DNA from: Cryptomeria japonica
Taxonomy: Eukaryota; Streptophyta; Pinopsida; Cupressales; Cupressaceae
Length of the DNA: 64,000 bases
Assembly (NCBI RefSeq): GCF_030272615.1
Contig: NC_081413.1
Span: 445,331,038 to 445,395,037, forward strand
Reading direction: 5' to 3'
Below the pieces are notes generated by a model. That model ran no database searches. It saw nothing but the letters and a program-made list of their open reading frames with translations, and had not been told where the DNA came from. Made by a program: the position numbers and the translations under genes. Positions 25,001 through 38,699 of the stretch are shown in pieces. Each line of letters starts with the position of its first letter. Within the stretch, counting starts at the first letter, position 1.

Positions 25001-26508
25001 TCTTCTTTTGATAGAGAAGTGGTTGGATGTACAATCTTTGGTTGCTCTGTTGTTCCAATGTTGACTGCCTCTATTGGTTCGATCAAAATTGATGACCTTT
25101 CTTGATAGTGTGCAGGTAAAGTGTCAAATCTCCCATCTTTCGGTGCCTCAAGGAGGTTTTCACCATTAGATGCATCCTTTCTTTTTACTTTTTCCTGATC
25201 TAATGTTTCCAAGCAATGGTTTTCAGCATTAGACCTGATATTGTTTTCTTTATTTATTTTGCGACTAGGAGATTCGGCACCCACTTGACTAGAAGATGCA
25301 TTGCTAAAATTCCTACTGAGAGTTGTTGCAAGTTTGATTGCATTAAGATATACATATATGGCATGGTCATTTGGAAAGGTATCAATGGCAGTATGTCCTT
25401 CATTTTCCCAATCAATAAGTTCGGTGTGGATTAGACGTAGGGGGTCCTTAGGTTAGGATGTTTTGAGGGTATCAAGGGTCATGATATATGTATCAAAGTT
25501 TTTAATATGTATGTTGATGTCTAGAATGGTACTCTAGACATTCTCATCAGAATGACCTGGCACAAGAAGGTCCTGATCGTCCTCAATTTATTCCAAGTCA
25601 GTCGAATGTGATTTTGATTCCAGTGAACTAGTTCCTAATGTTTTCCCTGCATACGTGTGAACTACATCAATTCCTACATCTCCTTCAAAGCAATTTTCTT
25701 TAGCTGATTCTTCAGAGTGATAGGAATCCCATTCCGATTCATTAGAATCTGTATTACTTGTGGCTTGCAATCTACAGATTTGTTCATATAGTATTTGATT
25801 TGTTTCTTTAGCTTTTCTTGTTATATCTTTTCTTCTTTCATATTCAACCTCTTCGGGACTGAGATTGAGTTCTATCAACTTTTCTATGAGCTCTCCTTGA
25901 CTTATATTAGCTTCTTTCTTGTTTTGATTGAGATTTAATGCTGCTTGAGAGGTGCTTTTAGTTTGTTTTTCCTGTTGATTTGAATCTTGCTTCTTTTCCC
26001 ATTTCATGTTTGCTTGTGTTTGTTGCTTAGCTGATGTTTCTTCTCTTTCAATTGTCAGTTGTTCTTGTCTATTTTCATATTCCTCTCGTTGTTGGCTAAA
26101 AGATGTGTCTTCTGGTAAAGTAACTTGTCCATACCCTAAGCCTGTTTTGTCTGTAGCCTATTGAGTGTAAGGTTGGATAGGTTCTAATATACCTTCTTTT
26201 CTTTTCCCTATAGGACTTGTTCCAGTGCATCCCATCTTTTTGAGGATTTTAAATCCATTTCCATACTTTTCAGTAGGTATGCGGACAATGTTGACCTTTT
26301 GTTGAACTTATTCATCCTTGTATAGCCACTGTAGCACATCATTGTCTTTTGTTTACTCTGATAAGGTTCCAACACTAACAAATGCTCCATCAAATATCGG
26401 AAGATGTTTTACAATTGGTTGTTGTTTAGAGTTTGATGGTTTTCGGAAGGATTTAGGAGAAAGTGGTAATTATGATATTGAATATTCTTCATTCCCTTGA
26501 TCTCTTAG
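25001..26508 (-). pseudogene. Linker with G-patch between protease and RT
   Basis: In the same frame as the rest of gag-pol. At 26,265-26,130 it reads YGNGFKILKKMG, then GILEPIQPY and KTGLGYG: the glycine pattern of a G-patch, an RNA-related motif known after the protease in some retroviruses and in some plant Gypsy polyproteins. A charged, Q- and E-rich coiled stretch (25,588-26,007, LIEKLIELNLSPEEVEYERR) follows, then a low-complexity acidic region up to the RT. Several TAA/TAG codons, each at a likely glutamine, interrupt it. Confidence 0.7.
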
Positions 26509-27240
26509 CTACATTTGTTTTTCCATTCTTGACAAAATTGAGGCAAATGATTTTTCTTTAGATTGTGTGTTTGAAGATGATGCCTCCCTATTATGAGGAA
26601 CAATGACTTCTTGAGCTGGTTTGAGATTAATATAGTACTGAAATGGATTTGAATATGCTGAGATTGTGATTTCCTGCCCATTATAGGGAAAATTTAAGCA
26701 CTGATGATATGTTGATGGCACAACTTGTATTTCATGTATCCAGGGTCTCCCCAAGAGTATGTTATATGATAAATCTAAGTCTAGAATTTGGCATGTTGTG
26801 TCTTTCTGCAAAGGTTCCACTCTGATGGGTAACATCACAATTCCTTTAGAGGAACACTCTTCTTCATCATAGGCTTTTATGGTGATCTTTTTCCAGGGAT
26901 CAACTATATCTTCTGAATAACCTAAAGCACGAACTAGACTCAAAGAGAAAATATTTAAACCAACTCCTCCATCTATTAGGATGCATTTAACTCGCATCTT
27001 ATGAATGATGACTTCGATATGCAAGGGAGTGTTATGGGGATGTTGTAGGGACATGTCGTCTTCTTCAGTGAATGATAAGCAGTGAGGGATTGTGAGGTGT
27101 CCCACCATGGTTTGGAATTGATCTATATCCAGATCTTTAGACACTATGGTATCTACTAATGCTCGTTCAAGAATCTCTTTGTGTGCAGATGAAAGCTTTA
27201 AAAGTTCCAAGATGGATATTTGGGCGGGTGTTTTCTGTAA
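26509..27240 (-). pseudogene. Aspartic protease domain of outer Gypsy pol
   Basis: VKCILIDGGVGLNIFSLSL is the retropepsin active-site segment, with D-G-G where many families have D-S/T-G, as seen in Tat-type elements. YNILLGRPWIH near 26,740 is the usual downstream motif. It cleaves the polyprotein. The open stretch is about 233 codons and ends at TAG near 26,509. Confidence 0.85.
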
Positions 27241-29088
27241 TTAATCCACTAGATTGTATTGTTTGGTAGTGGATGATGTGTTTGTCGTAGGACCCGACAG
27301 AACAACTTTAGCTTTGCTTCTTGTGATAGCATGAGTAGGTTCTTGATTTTTCTTTTCTTTAACTACAATCACGTTTACCACATTATCATATGTATGAGCG
27401 TAGTTTACCTTCGCTTTACCCTTACCATTATTTGTTGTTGATGATTCACCTTTCTCATAGTTTGGAAGTGGAGTTTTAAAAGCTGTATGAGATTCGTTTG
27501 TTGTATGGCCATCCACAATTATTACTCCATTATCAATCAAATCTTGGATGACATGTTTCAATCACTGACAAGTATCTTTGTGATGTCGCTTGTTTCGATG
27601 GAAATCACAATAATGATTATCATTCCACCAAGGTGGTTTTACTTGAGGTTCATAGTTCCTTTCTTCTAGAAAAGTAATCAATTTGTTTGCGAGAAGTGTC
27701 TTTAGTGCTGACCCAAGGGGTTCACCAATGTTTCTAAATTGCTTTCAAAAGAAATTTTTGATAGTTGTTGTTTGGTGATGATTGTTTTGCTGAGCTGCTG
27801 CTGAGTGATGGGATAAATTAAAAACCAGTTGCTTTGGTTTCACATTGTTGTTATCCACTATTCCATCGTTGACGACATTATGATTTCTATTCCAAAACTT
27901 TGGCATATCATTTTGATTGTTGTTATTAGTGTTATGAGGATGAACTCCATCTTTGTATATTTTCAATTCACCTTTCTTTATCATGGCTTCCTCCATTTTG
28001 ATTCCATTATCAATCATCTTTCTGAAACTTTGATTTCCTTGCATTTTTAGATGATATCTCATTTGATCATTTAGGCTATCGATGAATATGTCCATTTTTT
28101 CATACTCTGGCACTATACGAGGATATCGTGAAGCTAACTATCTCCATCATTGTAATAATATCATGAAAGGTTCTCCACTCGTTTGTTTGGTATTACATAG
28201 GTCTAGCATTATTTCTTCATGTTGTATGTTATAAGAGTATTATGAAACAAACTTATCCACCAATTTTGAGAATGATCTGATTCCAGGTGGAAGTTTGGAG
28301 AACCATTCCATAGCTAGTCCAGTTAAGCTTTTCGAAAATAATCTGATTAAGTAGGTATCGTCATGTGCAAACTCCATACTCATTGTGCAAAATTCTCGTA
28401 TATGATCTTGAGGGTTCGTGCTTCCATCATATTTTTTGTATCTAGGAGTCTCAAAACCTTTAGGAAATGGTATCATGTTTAGATTTCTATCAAATGGATA
28501 AGGACAAATTTCTTGAAGTGAGTATCTTCTAACATTTCCTCTCTGCATATCTTGAATTTGTGTTTGCAGTGTTTGTAGTTGTTGCGTGAGAGTTGTGATA
28601 GGATTATCAACATGATTTGTTCTTGTATATGCATGATTTTTCATTCTAGGAGTATCTGGATCTCTTCTTGTGTCATCTCTAGTCCTTCTTGTATCTTCAT
28701 TGGGTTGAACGATATTTAGAATTTCCACTTCATCTCTTTTGGGAATGTAAGTTTCTTCATTGGTTCTGGTGTTACTAGGAATTGATGTGTCATTCATTTT
28801 AAGACCAAAAATATCCTCATATTGTTCATTACTAGGAGGAGGGTCACTTTTCTTTTTTGTTAATTTCTTCACATCAAAATCTTGGGGAAGTTTAGCACCA
28901 ATTCTTGCTAGCATTAGGAAGTGTTTTTCTTTGTCTCCCTCCAATATTTTCTCCATAAATTTATTTAAATGGGGATCTTTTTTTATGTCTCTGACATGTT
29001 GTTCTGTTATTTCTTCTTCAACTTGTATTTCATCTTCATGTTCCATGGTTATATGCTCTTTAGTTATTTCCAATGTTTCGATTTCCAT
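27241..29088 (-). pseudogene. gag region of outer Gypsy element
   Basis: Structural protein. An acidic N-terminal third precedes PYPFDRNLNMIPFPKGFETP. The conserved plant gag core follows: KYDGSTNPQDHIREF, then LTGLAMEWFSKLP. A single knuckle-like YCDFHRNKRHHKDTCQ near 27,600 is typical of Tat gag. Stops after DKFVS, WWR, IKNFF, TCQ and YNLVD all lie in one frame. The frame is open upstream of the first ATG at 29,088 (TRAQRRKIAEM), so an original start slightly upstream may have been lost. Confidence 0.82.
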
Positions 29089-29113
29089 CTCTGCAATTTT
29101 TCGTCTTTGAGCT

Positions 29114-31240
29114 CTAGTTAAAACGGGTATACATGTGTCTTATATATTGTGCTAGGATTTGATTATCCAAAATTTGTTTTGATAAGTGATCAATTGTCAA
29201 TGTAAATGTGATAGAGTGATATGACATGAAAAAATGGTTCAAGTTTTTAAAAATTTGCAAGTTTTTCGATCTTCGGTTTTGGAGTGCAATGATGATGATT
29301 TGATAAAAACCAAGTCCAATAGGAATGATATATCCTACGATGTGGGACAAGATTATCCTAACCAAATGTTGTAGTTTCATGATAAAGGATGATAGATCCT
29401 GATGAGAAACTATGTTTTGGGTTATCAGTTTATCAAAGAGGTTGATGATGCACTTTGAGATGTTTAGATCTTGAACTTGTTGAGGGTGGGTACTTGAAAA
29501 TCTTGAGGTGTTTATTTCTAAAGTCTGATTTGATAGATGATAACTTGACCAAGATGACCAAGAAGACAATCCAAGCATAAAATGACAAATAATAGGTGCT
29601 TATGATCACTGCAAATTGATTGAGCAAATTTGACAGACCTAAAAAAGATGTGCAAGAAGATAGTTTTGGACCAACAGAGATAGAAGTTCGTACGATAGGC
29701 TACACAGTCCCGAACGACAATTTATATAGGCTCATACAACAAACCATAAATCTCGCACGACAGAAGACATTAACTCGTATGAGATTTCTCACATAACCAG
29801 ACGACAAATGATGGTATAAAATCCTCTGCTAAGATGACTCGTACGATAATTATCACTGGACCCGATGATGAAATATAACAAAAAAAATTCTGCTAAACAA
29901 GCTCGTACGACAATTCCCACTGGACCATACGACAAAGTAGATACCTCGTACAACAAAATAACAAACTCATATGATAGAGGACAAAACAAAGATAAAAATG
30001 TTTGTTTGGCAGAATTTTGATTAATGAAGTTTGATTTTTTGCTTATGTTTTCTAGTTTTAAATGTTTGATTTCCTGGTTAAGGGATGAATACATAGTAAA
30101 CACACGATATGATAAGTGAACTCAAGCACATTACGCTACCTAAGGAAGTCGGCTGAGAGAGAAAACCTTTGCTTGCAAGCTTAGGTACACACCCAATAGC
30201 TAATCAAAATACAGTCACTAAGTCTCACACAATGGATTCTCAACACCATATTATCCGACTCCAAATGCTAATGGTGGCACAATATGGCAAGTGTCTCGGG
30301 AGAGTTACTATCTCTCTTGCACAAAGATTATCACCTTTTTGGAGGTGAATCAGGTAGCTTCTAATTTAACCGGAACTAGTAAGGGACCTATTCAGTGCAT
30401 CGGGGTATAATACTCAATTAAGAGGTCTCCCAGCCTTGAAAACCAAGGTTTGATATACCCGAAGGTACGAAGGAGAGCTATCACTGAGCACTGTCGTTGA
30501 CTTAATTTTCATCAAATCACATTTATTTTATAGTGGGTTGGATTATTCCCACTAAGGTCATTCCCCTCTCACCGGCCTTAATAGCTAAGAGTTATTATCT
30601 CCTTGGGAGGGAAGGGCCACTAAAGAGATGCACTAATGAAAGAAAAGGATGATTCTAGCTTTCTGATCACCTAAGAAAGGTGAGAGCATACTTGCCTATC
30701 ATCAAAATACATAAAACATGATTGTTCATTTTCATTAGCAAAATCAAGTGTGCCTAGAAAACGAGAAGAAGACATAGAGTTTAGTTGAGTCCTCCTAGGC
30801 AACCTGCAAAATAGATGCATTAGTAGTCATGATGTGTTTTGTTGAAATGAAGCTTTGACAAATGTTATCTTCGACAATCGTCTTGCAAAAAATAGTTAGG
30901 CTGCTAAAAAACACACAAACAGACCAGGGTTAGCATTAGTAATAACCAAATTGAAGCGTGAAACCCTTAAAATGCAAACTACTTTAAAAACACAGAAACA
31001 GAATTTCGTACAACACAATTTACCTGATCGTACGAGTACCTTTCCGAGACCATACAAGTGAAAAACAGAGCTTGTATGACACTTCAGTCTCCTTAAAGCT
31101 CATACGAGTCAAGATGAATTATCGTATCACTGCATAAAGGAGTTTGTACGAGACCGAAAAGGAGCTCATACTAAATTATGATTCCAACCCGGCAGAAATG
31201 AAGGTTTAATGATGCTTGAGAGGCCAAAAATCACATTTTC
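29114..31240 (-). other. 5' leader of outer Gypsy element
   Basis: Two kilobases between primer-binding site and gag, without a supported gene. Clusters of CGTACGA/CGTACAA-like words occur at 29,690-29,970 and 31,010-31,175. The middle (30,110-30,680) is less AT-rich, with several short inverted words (for example around GGTCTCCCAGCCTTG and CCTTGGGAGGGAAGG), and may form RNA structure. Confidence 0.55.
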
Positions 31241-31242
31241 AG

Positions 31243-31262
31243 CCCCACGATGGGCGCCAAAA
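31243..31262 (-). promoter_or_regulatory. Primer-binding site of outer Gypsy element
   Basis: Minus strand just inside the 5' LTR reads TTTTGGCGCCCATCGTGG. The TGGCGCC start is common in plant Gypsy elements; I cannot name the tRNA with certainty. Confidence 0.8.
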
Positions 31263-32401
31263 TGTTGTGCTCTGTGATGTGTGATACTTGCAGCTGCAAC
31301 ACAAAACACTCAATAGATCATTACAAGAATGGTTAGCAAAACATAGGCAAAGAAAGGTAAAACCATGACAAAGCGACCTATCGCCTCCTAAGAGATGCGA
31401 GTATGGATTTGTTCTCAGAACTATATAAGCAATCCCAGGGATTTGAAATGATAATGATATGCAAAAATTGAGATTGATTATGTTAGATTGATCCAAGAGA
31501 CTAATTAAGCTAATGATATGCATGATTAAGCTATGATGATGATGTAATTAAGCTAGAAAAGAGATTGATTAAGATATATGATTCAACAATTATGCTAGAA
31601 AATGATCAAATTAAACTATATCTAAGATTCAATTGCCTATAATAACAATGCTCAAATGATATGCTAGAATGGATATGCCTATAATAACAATGCATAAGAT
31701 GAAAATGAGATGGGATCCTTATTGCTCCAAAATGGGGGATATTTATAGGATTTCCAAGGCTAGGGGTGAGGTGGCAGGAATCAATGGTCAAGATTGAGTC
31801 TAAAGATATCAAGGGTGAAATTAGAGGAGGTTGAAGAAGAGGTTGGAGGAAGAGACACTTGTCATCTCTGTGATGACAAGTGTCAATGATCTTTTCTCAT
31901 AAAAGGGCAAGTGTCCAAGAGAGCAGACATTTGGCCAAAGTTAAGTGTGTCCCAAGAAGAAAATATCCACACCATAGGAGGTTAGGATAAGGAGGTTAGA
32001 ATGTGAAAGATAGGATAGGGTTAGGAAAACCCAAGGTTAGGTGGAATGGGTTAGGATAGGTAGTTAGAAGTTAGGAGGCATGTGGGTAATTTGAATTTAA
32101 AAATTCAAATAATAGGAAAAGACTAATTAATTCTCAACAACTCATAAATTGATTTGTTTTAATTAATTAGGGGATTAGAAGAATTAATTGAAGTGGGGGG
32201 AGGATTAATTAATTTGAATTAATTAATCAAAGGGGACTATTGAAATGAACCTGTTAAATAAATCCTTAGATTTATTAATAAGTAGATGAAAGGGGGAATT
32301 TAATCAAATTGCTTAATGAATTCAATTAAATTAGGAATGGGGATTAATTAAATAATTGCTTATTTAATAAATTATCTTCAGACCATTTTTAGGTGTATAC
32401 A
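31263..32401 (-). repeat. 5' LTR of outer Gypsy element
   Basis: About 1,139 bp, partner of 14,034-15,212. On the plus strand it starts TGTTGTGCTC and ends GTATACA. TATA box (TATAAATA, minus) at 31,747-31,740 would drive the element's RNA toward lower coordinates. Followed by target duplication ATGGC at 32,402-32,406. Confidence 0.9.
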
Positions 32402-33330
32402 ATGGCTATGCACAATAGTGATCATTTTATGATTTTTACCCATTGCTTGTATAATTAAGCACTAACTTAGCCATCATATTTGTATACAACATATGGAGAA
32501 AATTGTTCTATTTTCATAATTTTCACTAAAAAAAATTCCAATCATATAGTGATAGATAAGATGGTCAATAATACATGACTTGATGTACATATCTCGGTAC
32601 AACTTATTTTCATATGTTTATTAATATCTTAAAGCAAACATAACCTATATGATTGTATTGTTGATAATTAAAGCTTCAACAAACAACTTTAATCTCTTAT
32701 AGGGAAAAGCTTTCAGTTACTACCCACATTCCAATTATCGTTTGTTGGGTTTCACTAATTGAAACCCCACTAAAAAATCATCTAATGGTTCAATAGACAC
32801 TCATTAGTATATCAATAGTTTGAAAAATAGTTAGTAATTAGACTAATTCTACAACATTATTGGTACCAATAGTATGCAATTATTGGGACATTTGTGTATA
32901 TATATATTGGATCAATTTAGCGAATTGTGGGGTGGTCAAAGCAAATGGTTAATAGGAAATAGGAAATATGTATGGGATGCCATCTTAAAATGACCACTTT
33001 TTGACCCTTGTGTGCATAAAAAATTCCATAGTGTTCATTGTAACTAGTCAGAAGCTAAAACAATAGCTATAAATAATTAAATAACATACATAGACAACCC
33101 CCAAAAATAATCAAAATCTAATGTACTATTTAGAACTTTAAAGATGTACAAAATTAATCATAATAACTATTTTGTATCTTTCCTCTACATACTAAAATTT
33201 TCACAACAAATTGACTTAGCATTATAGAACTTTAGAAAAAAAATTTTAAGGTACATTGCCCTTACTCTAACCTATATGTCGTAATATTGGTTTCCAAGCT
33301 GAATAAACTAGCAATCGCACGTTTGTATGT
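32402..33330. repeat. Upstream block of ERF unit 2 (right of the Gypsy insertion)
   Basis: Continues the block begun at 13,850 and aligns with 8,050-8,470 (TGTATAATTAAGCACTA; CACAACAAATTGACTTA; AATATTGGTTTC). No gene. The stretch 33,331-33,560 after it is featureless. Confidence 0.7.
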
Positions 33331-33560
33331 AATGGGTATGCCAAAGAGGTGTCAAAGGTTAATTAGGAAATTTTTGGTGTATTAGTTGGATACCTTTGAA
33401 CATTACAATGGGGTCAATTGGTAGGTTGTTTAGAAAAAAGTTGTTTGTGAAACAAAGGGATCAATAGAGAGGTGATAGATTCAAACAAACTATGCACCTA
33501 GCTACAAGAGTCTATTGAAACAAAATTCTCAAAATCAAGAAGATAATATCATGTTATGTT

Positions 33561-34935
<1,375 letters not shown>

Positions 34936-35232
34936 AGTTTAAAATATGATTATTCTAAAATAATTCAAATTTTAATGAAACAAAAATAATTATAAATTTA
35001 ACTACTTATAATAGCTTTTATTTATTATTCTAGTGACATAAATAATTAGAATAATTTCAAATTTAAATCTAAATTAAAAACTAAAATATAATAAACAAAA
35101 ATATAAAATTGAAATATTTAAAAAATCACCACTAATAAATAAAACATTAAAAAAAAGATGAATTCATTAAATGTTAAATTAAAATATTATATATAATAAA
35201 CAAATAAGTTAAATGTTAAATTAAGATGAATA

Positions 35233-35676
35233 ATGTTTAATCCTAGGCCGGTTGGGTGTGGGGGAGTGGCTAGGAATCACTCTGGTCTGCTAGTTTCCGT
35301 GGTGGCACTCCCCCTGGGCACCCAGACTAACCATTACGCAGAAGCTAGTGCTGCCCACATTGGGATACACATGGCTAAAAGAGAGGGGTTTACTAAAGTG
35401 TGGCTAGAGTCCGACTTGCTAAATACTGTCAACTACTTGAGTGGCTGCACAGATCCTAGTTGGATGATTGCCAGCCTGATCAAGGACTGTCGAAATATAA
35501 TCAATGATCTGACAGATTTCAAAATCTTGGACATATATCGAGAAGGCAATAAGGTGGCGGATCTATTGGCCAATCTTGCGGTGGTATACGTGGCAACCAA
35601 CTGGTGGAGTAGCAGGGATGCTTTCCCCAAAAATCTGTGCGATCTGGCAAGTAACGATTATTGCATTAATCAATGA
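35233..35676 (+). pseudogene. RNase H (RVT_3-type) end of a LINE ORF2
   Basis: Reads NHYAEASAAHIGIHMAK, VWLESDLLNTVNYL, DIYREGNKVADLLANLAV: the glutamate (AEA), aspartate (ESD) and final aspartate (VADLLA) of the plant-type RNase H found at the C-terminus of L1-type LINE ORF2. The first aspartate segment is missing because the copy is truncated. Ends with TGA near 35,676; the remaining frame is open. Confidence 0.8.
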
Positions 35677-35882
35677 TCCCTTATCAAGACATGACTCAGC
35701 TGATAGGGAAACAACTCTTTCTGGTTTTCCCTAATCACAATCCTAGAAGCCTCCATGGCGATTGGTTTTCCTATCTCATTGTGTGGCTTTTCTACTACTA
35801 TTTTGATATCCTTTGGGTGTGGCTCATTTTCTACGTCTCGTTGGCAATAGTTATCTCCTTTTATCTAGTGAATAGGAGCATA

Positions 35883-37373
35883 ATGGGAGGGGATAAGAAT
35901 AGGCAAGAGCCCTCTACTTGTGAGAAGTGGAAAAAGATCAAAGATGTCTGGTAGGAAGTGGTCGATGGTGGTCTCATCCCCTACCTGGATCAGATTCATG
36001 GCCCCTCTCCTTTGATTACAAAGGCCTTTATTAACAGATGGAAAAAAGGGAGTCTCAAGGCCTATGGTGTCGAATATCAGATAGATGAAACTTTGGTGTC
36101 GATGGTCACTAGTCTGGCTATGCCTGGTAGAAGGTTTTATAGGGATAGAAAAACTGGGGAGGAGGACTTGTTGAGCTTCTTCGACAAAGACAAGGAGCAC
36201 TCCAGAGTCACCAAGATGGCTAATGGCGGCTATAATAGAAAAGACCTCATGGCCCCATGGGCTGAGTTTATAATGAGATATATCACCCTTGATGGTAGGT
36301 ATGCAAGTATCTTCTCCTACCATTTCACTATTTTAAATCATTTTTGCCATGGCAAAATTATCTTTGTTCCCTACTATCTTGCCTCCTCCCTTGAGAATAG
36401 CCTTTAAAAGCACTTGGACAACCCTAGCAATCCTGTTTTTCATGAGGGACTTATTGTCCTTATCATGGAACACACCAAATCCCTTGAAATTGTGCTCCTA
36501 CTTGCCGATATTGGTCTGCAGACGGAGGTCCATGACATCTCTGATTTGGAGATGGACCTGGACGATAGTGGTGTCCCTGTTGATGACCCTGAATACAACC
36601 CTGAGGAGGAAAAAGACAAGATGGTCACTCCTAAGATGCTCGACAGCAAGAATCCCCCCAGATGGGTAGCCAGTAAATACAAAACCACCAGCAAGTTGAT
36701 CTCCAAGGCCGAACCCCTCACCCAAAAGAAAAAGTTGGTGGCAAAGGATCAGAGCCTGAATATTACGGACCAAGGGATTAAACTAGACATCCCTATGAAT
36801 GTACAGAAAGACAATCAGGGGAAAGATGGTAGTCTGATGAATCTTATCATGGAAGCCACCAAAAGCTAGGAGCACTACTAGAAGTAGGTTGAGCACGAAA
36901 TCAACACCCTCAAGAAGGGGGTAAAAGAAATAATTAACATTTTCACTACTTCCCCAAAACCCAGCAAGCCGAAAAAACTCATGATCATGACTCAAAAACT
37001 CTCTCAGAATGTTGAGGTTATGAAATGTAACCATGAACAAAGCATTGATAAGGTCGAACAATCCATGGATGAGATTAAGAAAAATCCCAAGAATCTGGTC
37101 GACATTAGTAAAAAAGCCATGAACAACATCATTGAGGGGCTAGAAAAGATTAACAAGATGGTTGTTGAATATAGATCCTTCCACAGTGACCCGGTGAAAG
37201 AACTTGGTGGAGATGATGTGGCTGCTGGAGACACCAAAACAATGGGACCCAGTTCTAGAACTAGGAGCAAAAGCAGCAACAAGGGTACCTCCAGATTCAT
37301 CATGGAGGAGCTTGAGGAAATCAACATGATTTCCATCCAAAAGAACAAGGATTTGGTGCTCTCGCTTAACTAA
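35883..37373 (+). pseudogene. Extra ORF of the LINE: mobile-domain-like protein plus coiled coil
   Basis: One frame of 497 codons, beginning MGGDKNRQEPSTCEKW. It is interrupted only by five stops (TAG 35,952, TAA 36,405, TAG 36,867, 36,879 and 36,885) and has no frameshift. Residues about 25-190 form a globular domain: SLKAYGVEYQIDETLVSMV, then SLAMPGRRFYRD, GRYASIFSYHF and FVPYYLASSL. A charged middle (KKKLVAKD) and a C-terminal coiled coil (KLSQNVEVMK, VEQSMDEIKK, INKMVVEY) follow, with a serine-rich SSRTRSKSSNKG near the end. I do not know its function. It resembles the N-terminal part of the large ORF at 56,646-59,807. Confidence 0.6.
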
Positions 37374-37545
37374 GAGCTTTCTTGCTTCGACTTGTTTGTC
37401 TATGTTTATTTTGTTTCTATTTCTATTCGAGGTTGATCCCCTGTTTGTTGTTGTTTCTTGTCGGATTGGCTATTGGTCGGCTATTTTAAAACTTTAGGTT
37501 TGGGGTCCTTGTAAAACCCGTTTATCCTTATCAAAAATAATTAAT

Positions 37546-38690
37546 TTACCATAAATTTTTTATTTATTTATTTATTTTCTTTTAAATTTTTAATTCAACA
37601 AGCTAAATTCTAAGATTCAAATAACAAAAAGGTAACTTTGTCTCTAAAGAAAAATTAGGCTTAAATTAAAACTACTTTTGGTACATTTTGAGCCATTAAA
37701 TATCCACTTGTTAAAAAAAACAAAGAAAAAATAAGAAAATGGGGCCAAATTTTGGATAAAACATGTCATGCGATTTTACTTTAATTTTTCCTCATAGAAC
37801 CGCTTTAAATAATTATTAATAATAGTTACAAAAAATCTTATTTATATTAAAAGAAATATTATATAAAATAATAAATCATAATAATAATAACTTTTTAATA
37901 TCATAGAAAAATGATTTAACTAAATTTATTTAAAAGGATTCTTATATAATTAATTTTTATATATATCTTAATATTTAAAAAATGGTTAGGTTGCAAAAGT
38001 TAATTTATTTTACCCACGTCAGTCAGTTAAAAGACATCTATGATTAATATTCACACTTTTTTTTGAATAATCTATTAGAATATTGTTAAATGATGTGCAT
38101 TAGGTAGATGAAACTTACAAAAGAGACAATTACAATAAAATATATTTTAACACACATTTTTCTTTCAACATCTCAACTAACTTACGTTATAAATTTTCAA
38201 CATATAAAAAGTAAATTGTGATGTCGAATTAATATATATGACATTCATACACTTTCTTTATAAAAAAAAACATTATTACTCTATTTCAATCATTTACTAA
38301 TGATTTTTATATTTCATAATATTATTTAAATTTTAAAAAACAAAAATATGCAATTAACAATTACAAATGAATTACCAAATTAATAAATTTAATATTAATA
38401 TAAATTATTTTTTAAAATTATATTAAACAGTATATTTAAAAGTGTACTAATTATAAAAATTTAATAAATCTATTTAATATATTAATTAATAAATTATTGA
38501 CGTTTATTAAAATATAATAGAAAGATAATTTAAATTGAAAAAAATAACAATTATCAAATAGAAAGCTGATCATTAATCGACATTCAGTACAATCATGTCA
38601 AATACTAATAAATCAGTATATTAAATACTGGGCAGTGGGCACAGCTAATAATAAATAAAAAATGATTATTAAAGCTTTTATAAGATATCA
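37546..38690. other. Very AT-rich intergenic DNA
   Basis: Long A/T runs, no open frame of note, no retroelement motif. Inserted between the LINE and the ERF-B upstream region. Confidence 0.6.
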
Positions 38691-38699
38691 TACATTTTT

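Larger units (their letters stand above)
14034..32401 (-). mobile_element. Outer Ty3/Gypsy element, Tat-type, with nested insertion
   Basis: The element reads on the minus strand. It runs from its 5' LTR (32,401-31,263) through primer-binding site, a 2.1-kb leader, gag-pol and polypurine tract to its 3' LTR (15,212-14,034). The LTRs begin TGTATACA and end in CA. The flanks are ATGGT (14,029-14,033) and ATGGC (32,402-32,406), a 5-bp target duplication with one change. A second element (18,340-23,103) interrupts it. Without that insertion the element would be about 13.6 kb. Domain order PR-RT-RH-second RH-IN, with no chromodomain seen, fits the Tat clade. All open frames carry stops, so it is not autonomous now. 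Confidence 0.9.
35229..37545 (+). mobile_element. 5'-truncated LINE with an extra 3' reading frame
   Basis: Starts abruptly within a LINE RNase H domain and ends near GGGTCCTTGTAAAACCC... TTATCAAAAATAA, which resembles the 3' tail of plant L1-type LINEs. Between them lies an extra frame of 497 codons. GC content is clearly above the AT-rich flanks. No convincing target duplication was found by eye. Confidence 0.65.

Noticed and set aside
28760-29110. Plus-strand 116-codon frame opposite gag
   Set aside because: Antisense shadow of the gag region, which has clear homology on the minus strand.
14034-32401. Interpretation as three tandem retrotransposons sharing LTRs through unequal recombination
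   Set aside because: The perfect ATGAG duplication around 18,340-23,103 and the in-frame rejoining of pol show a nested insertion.
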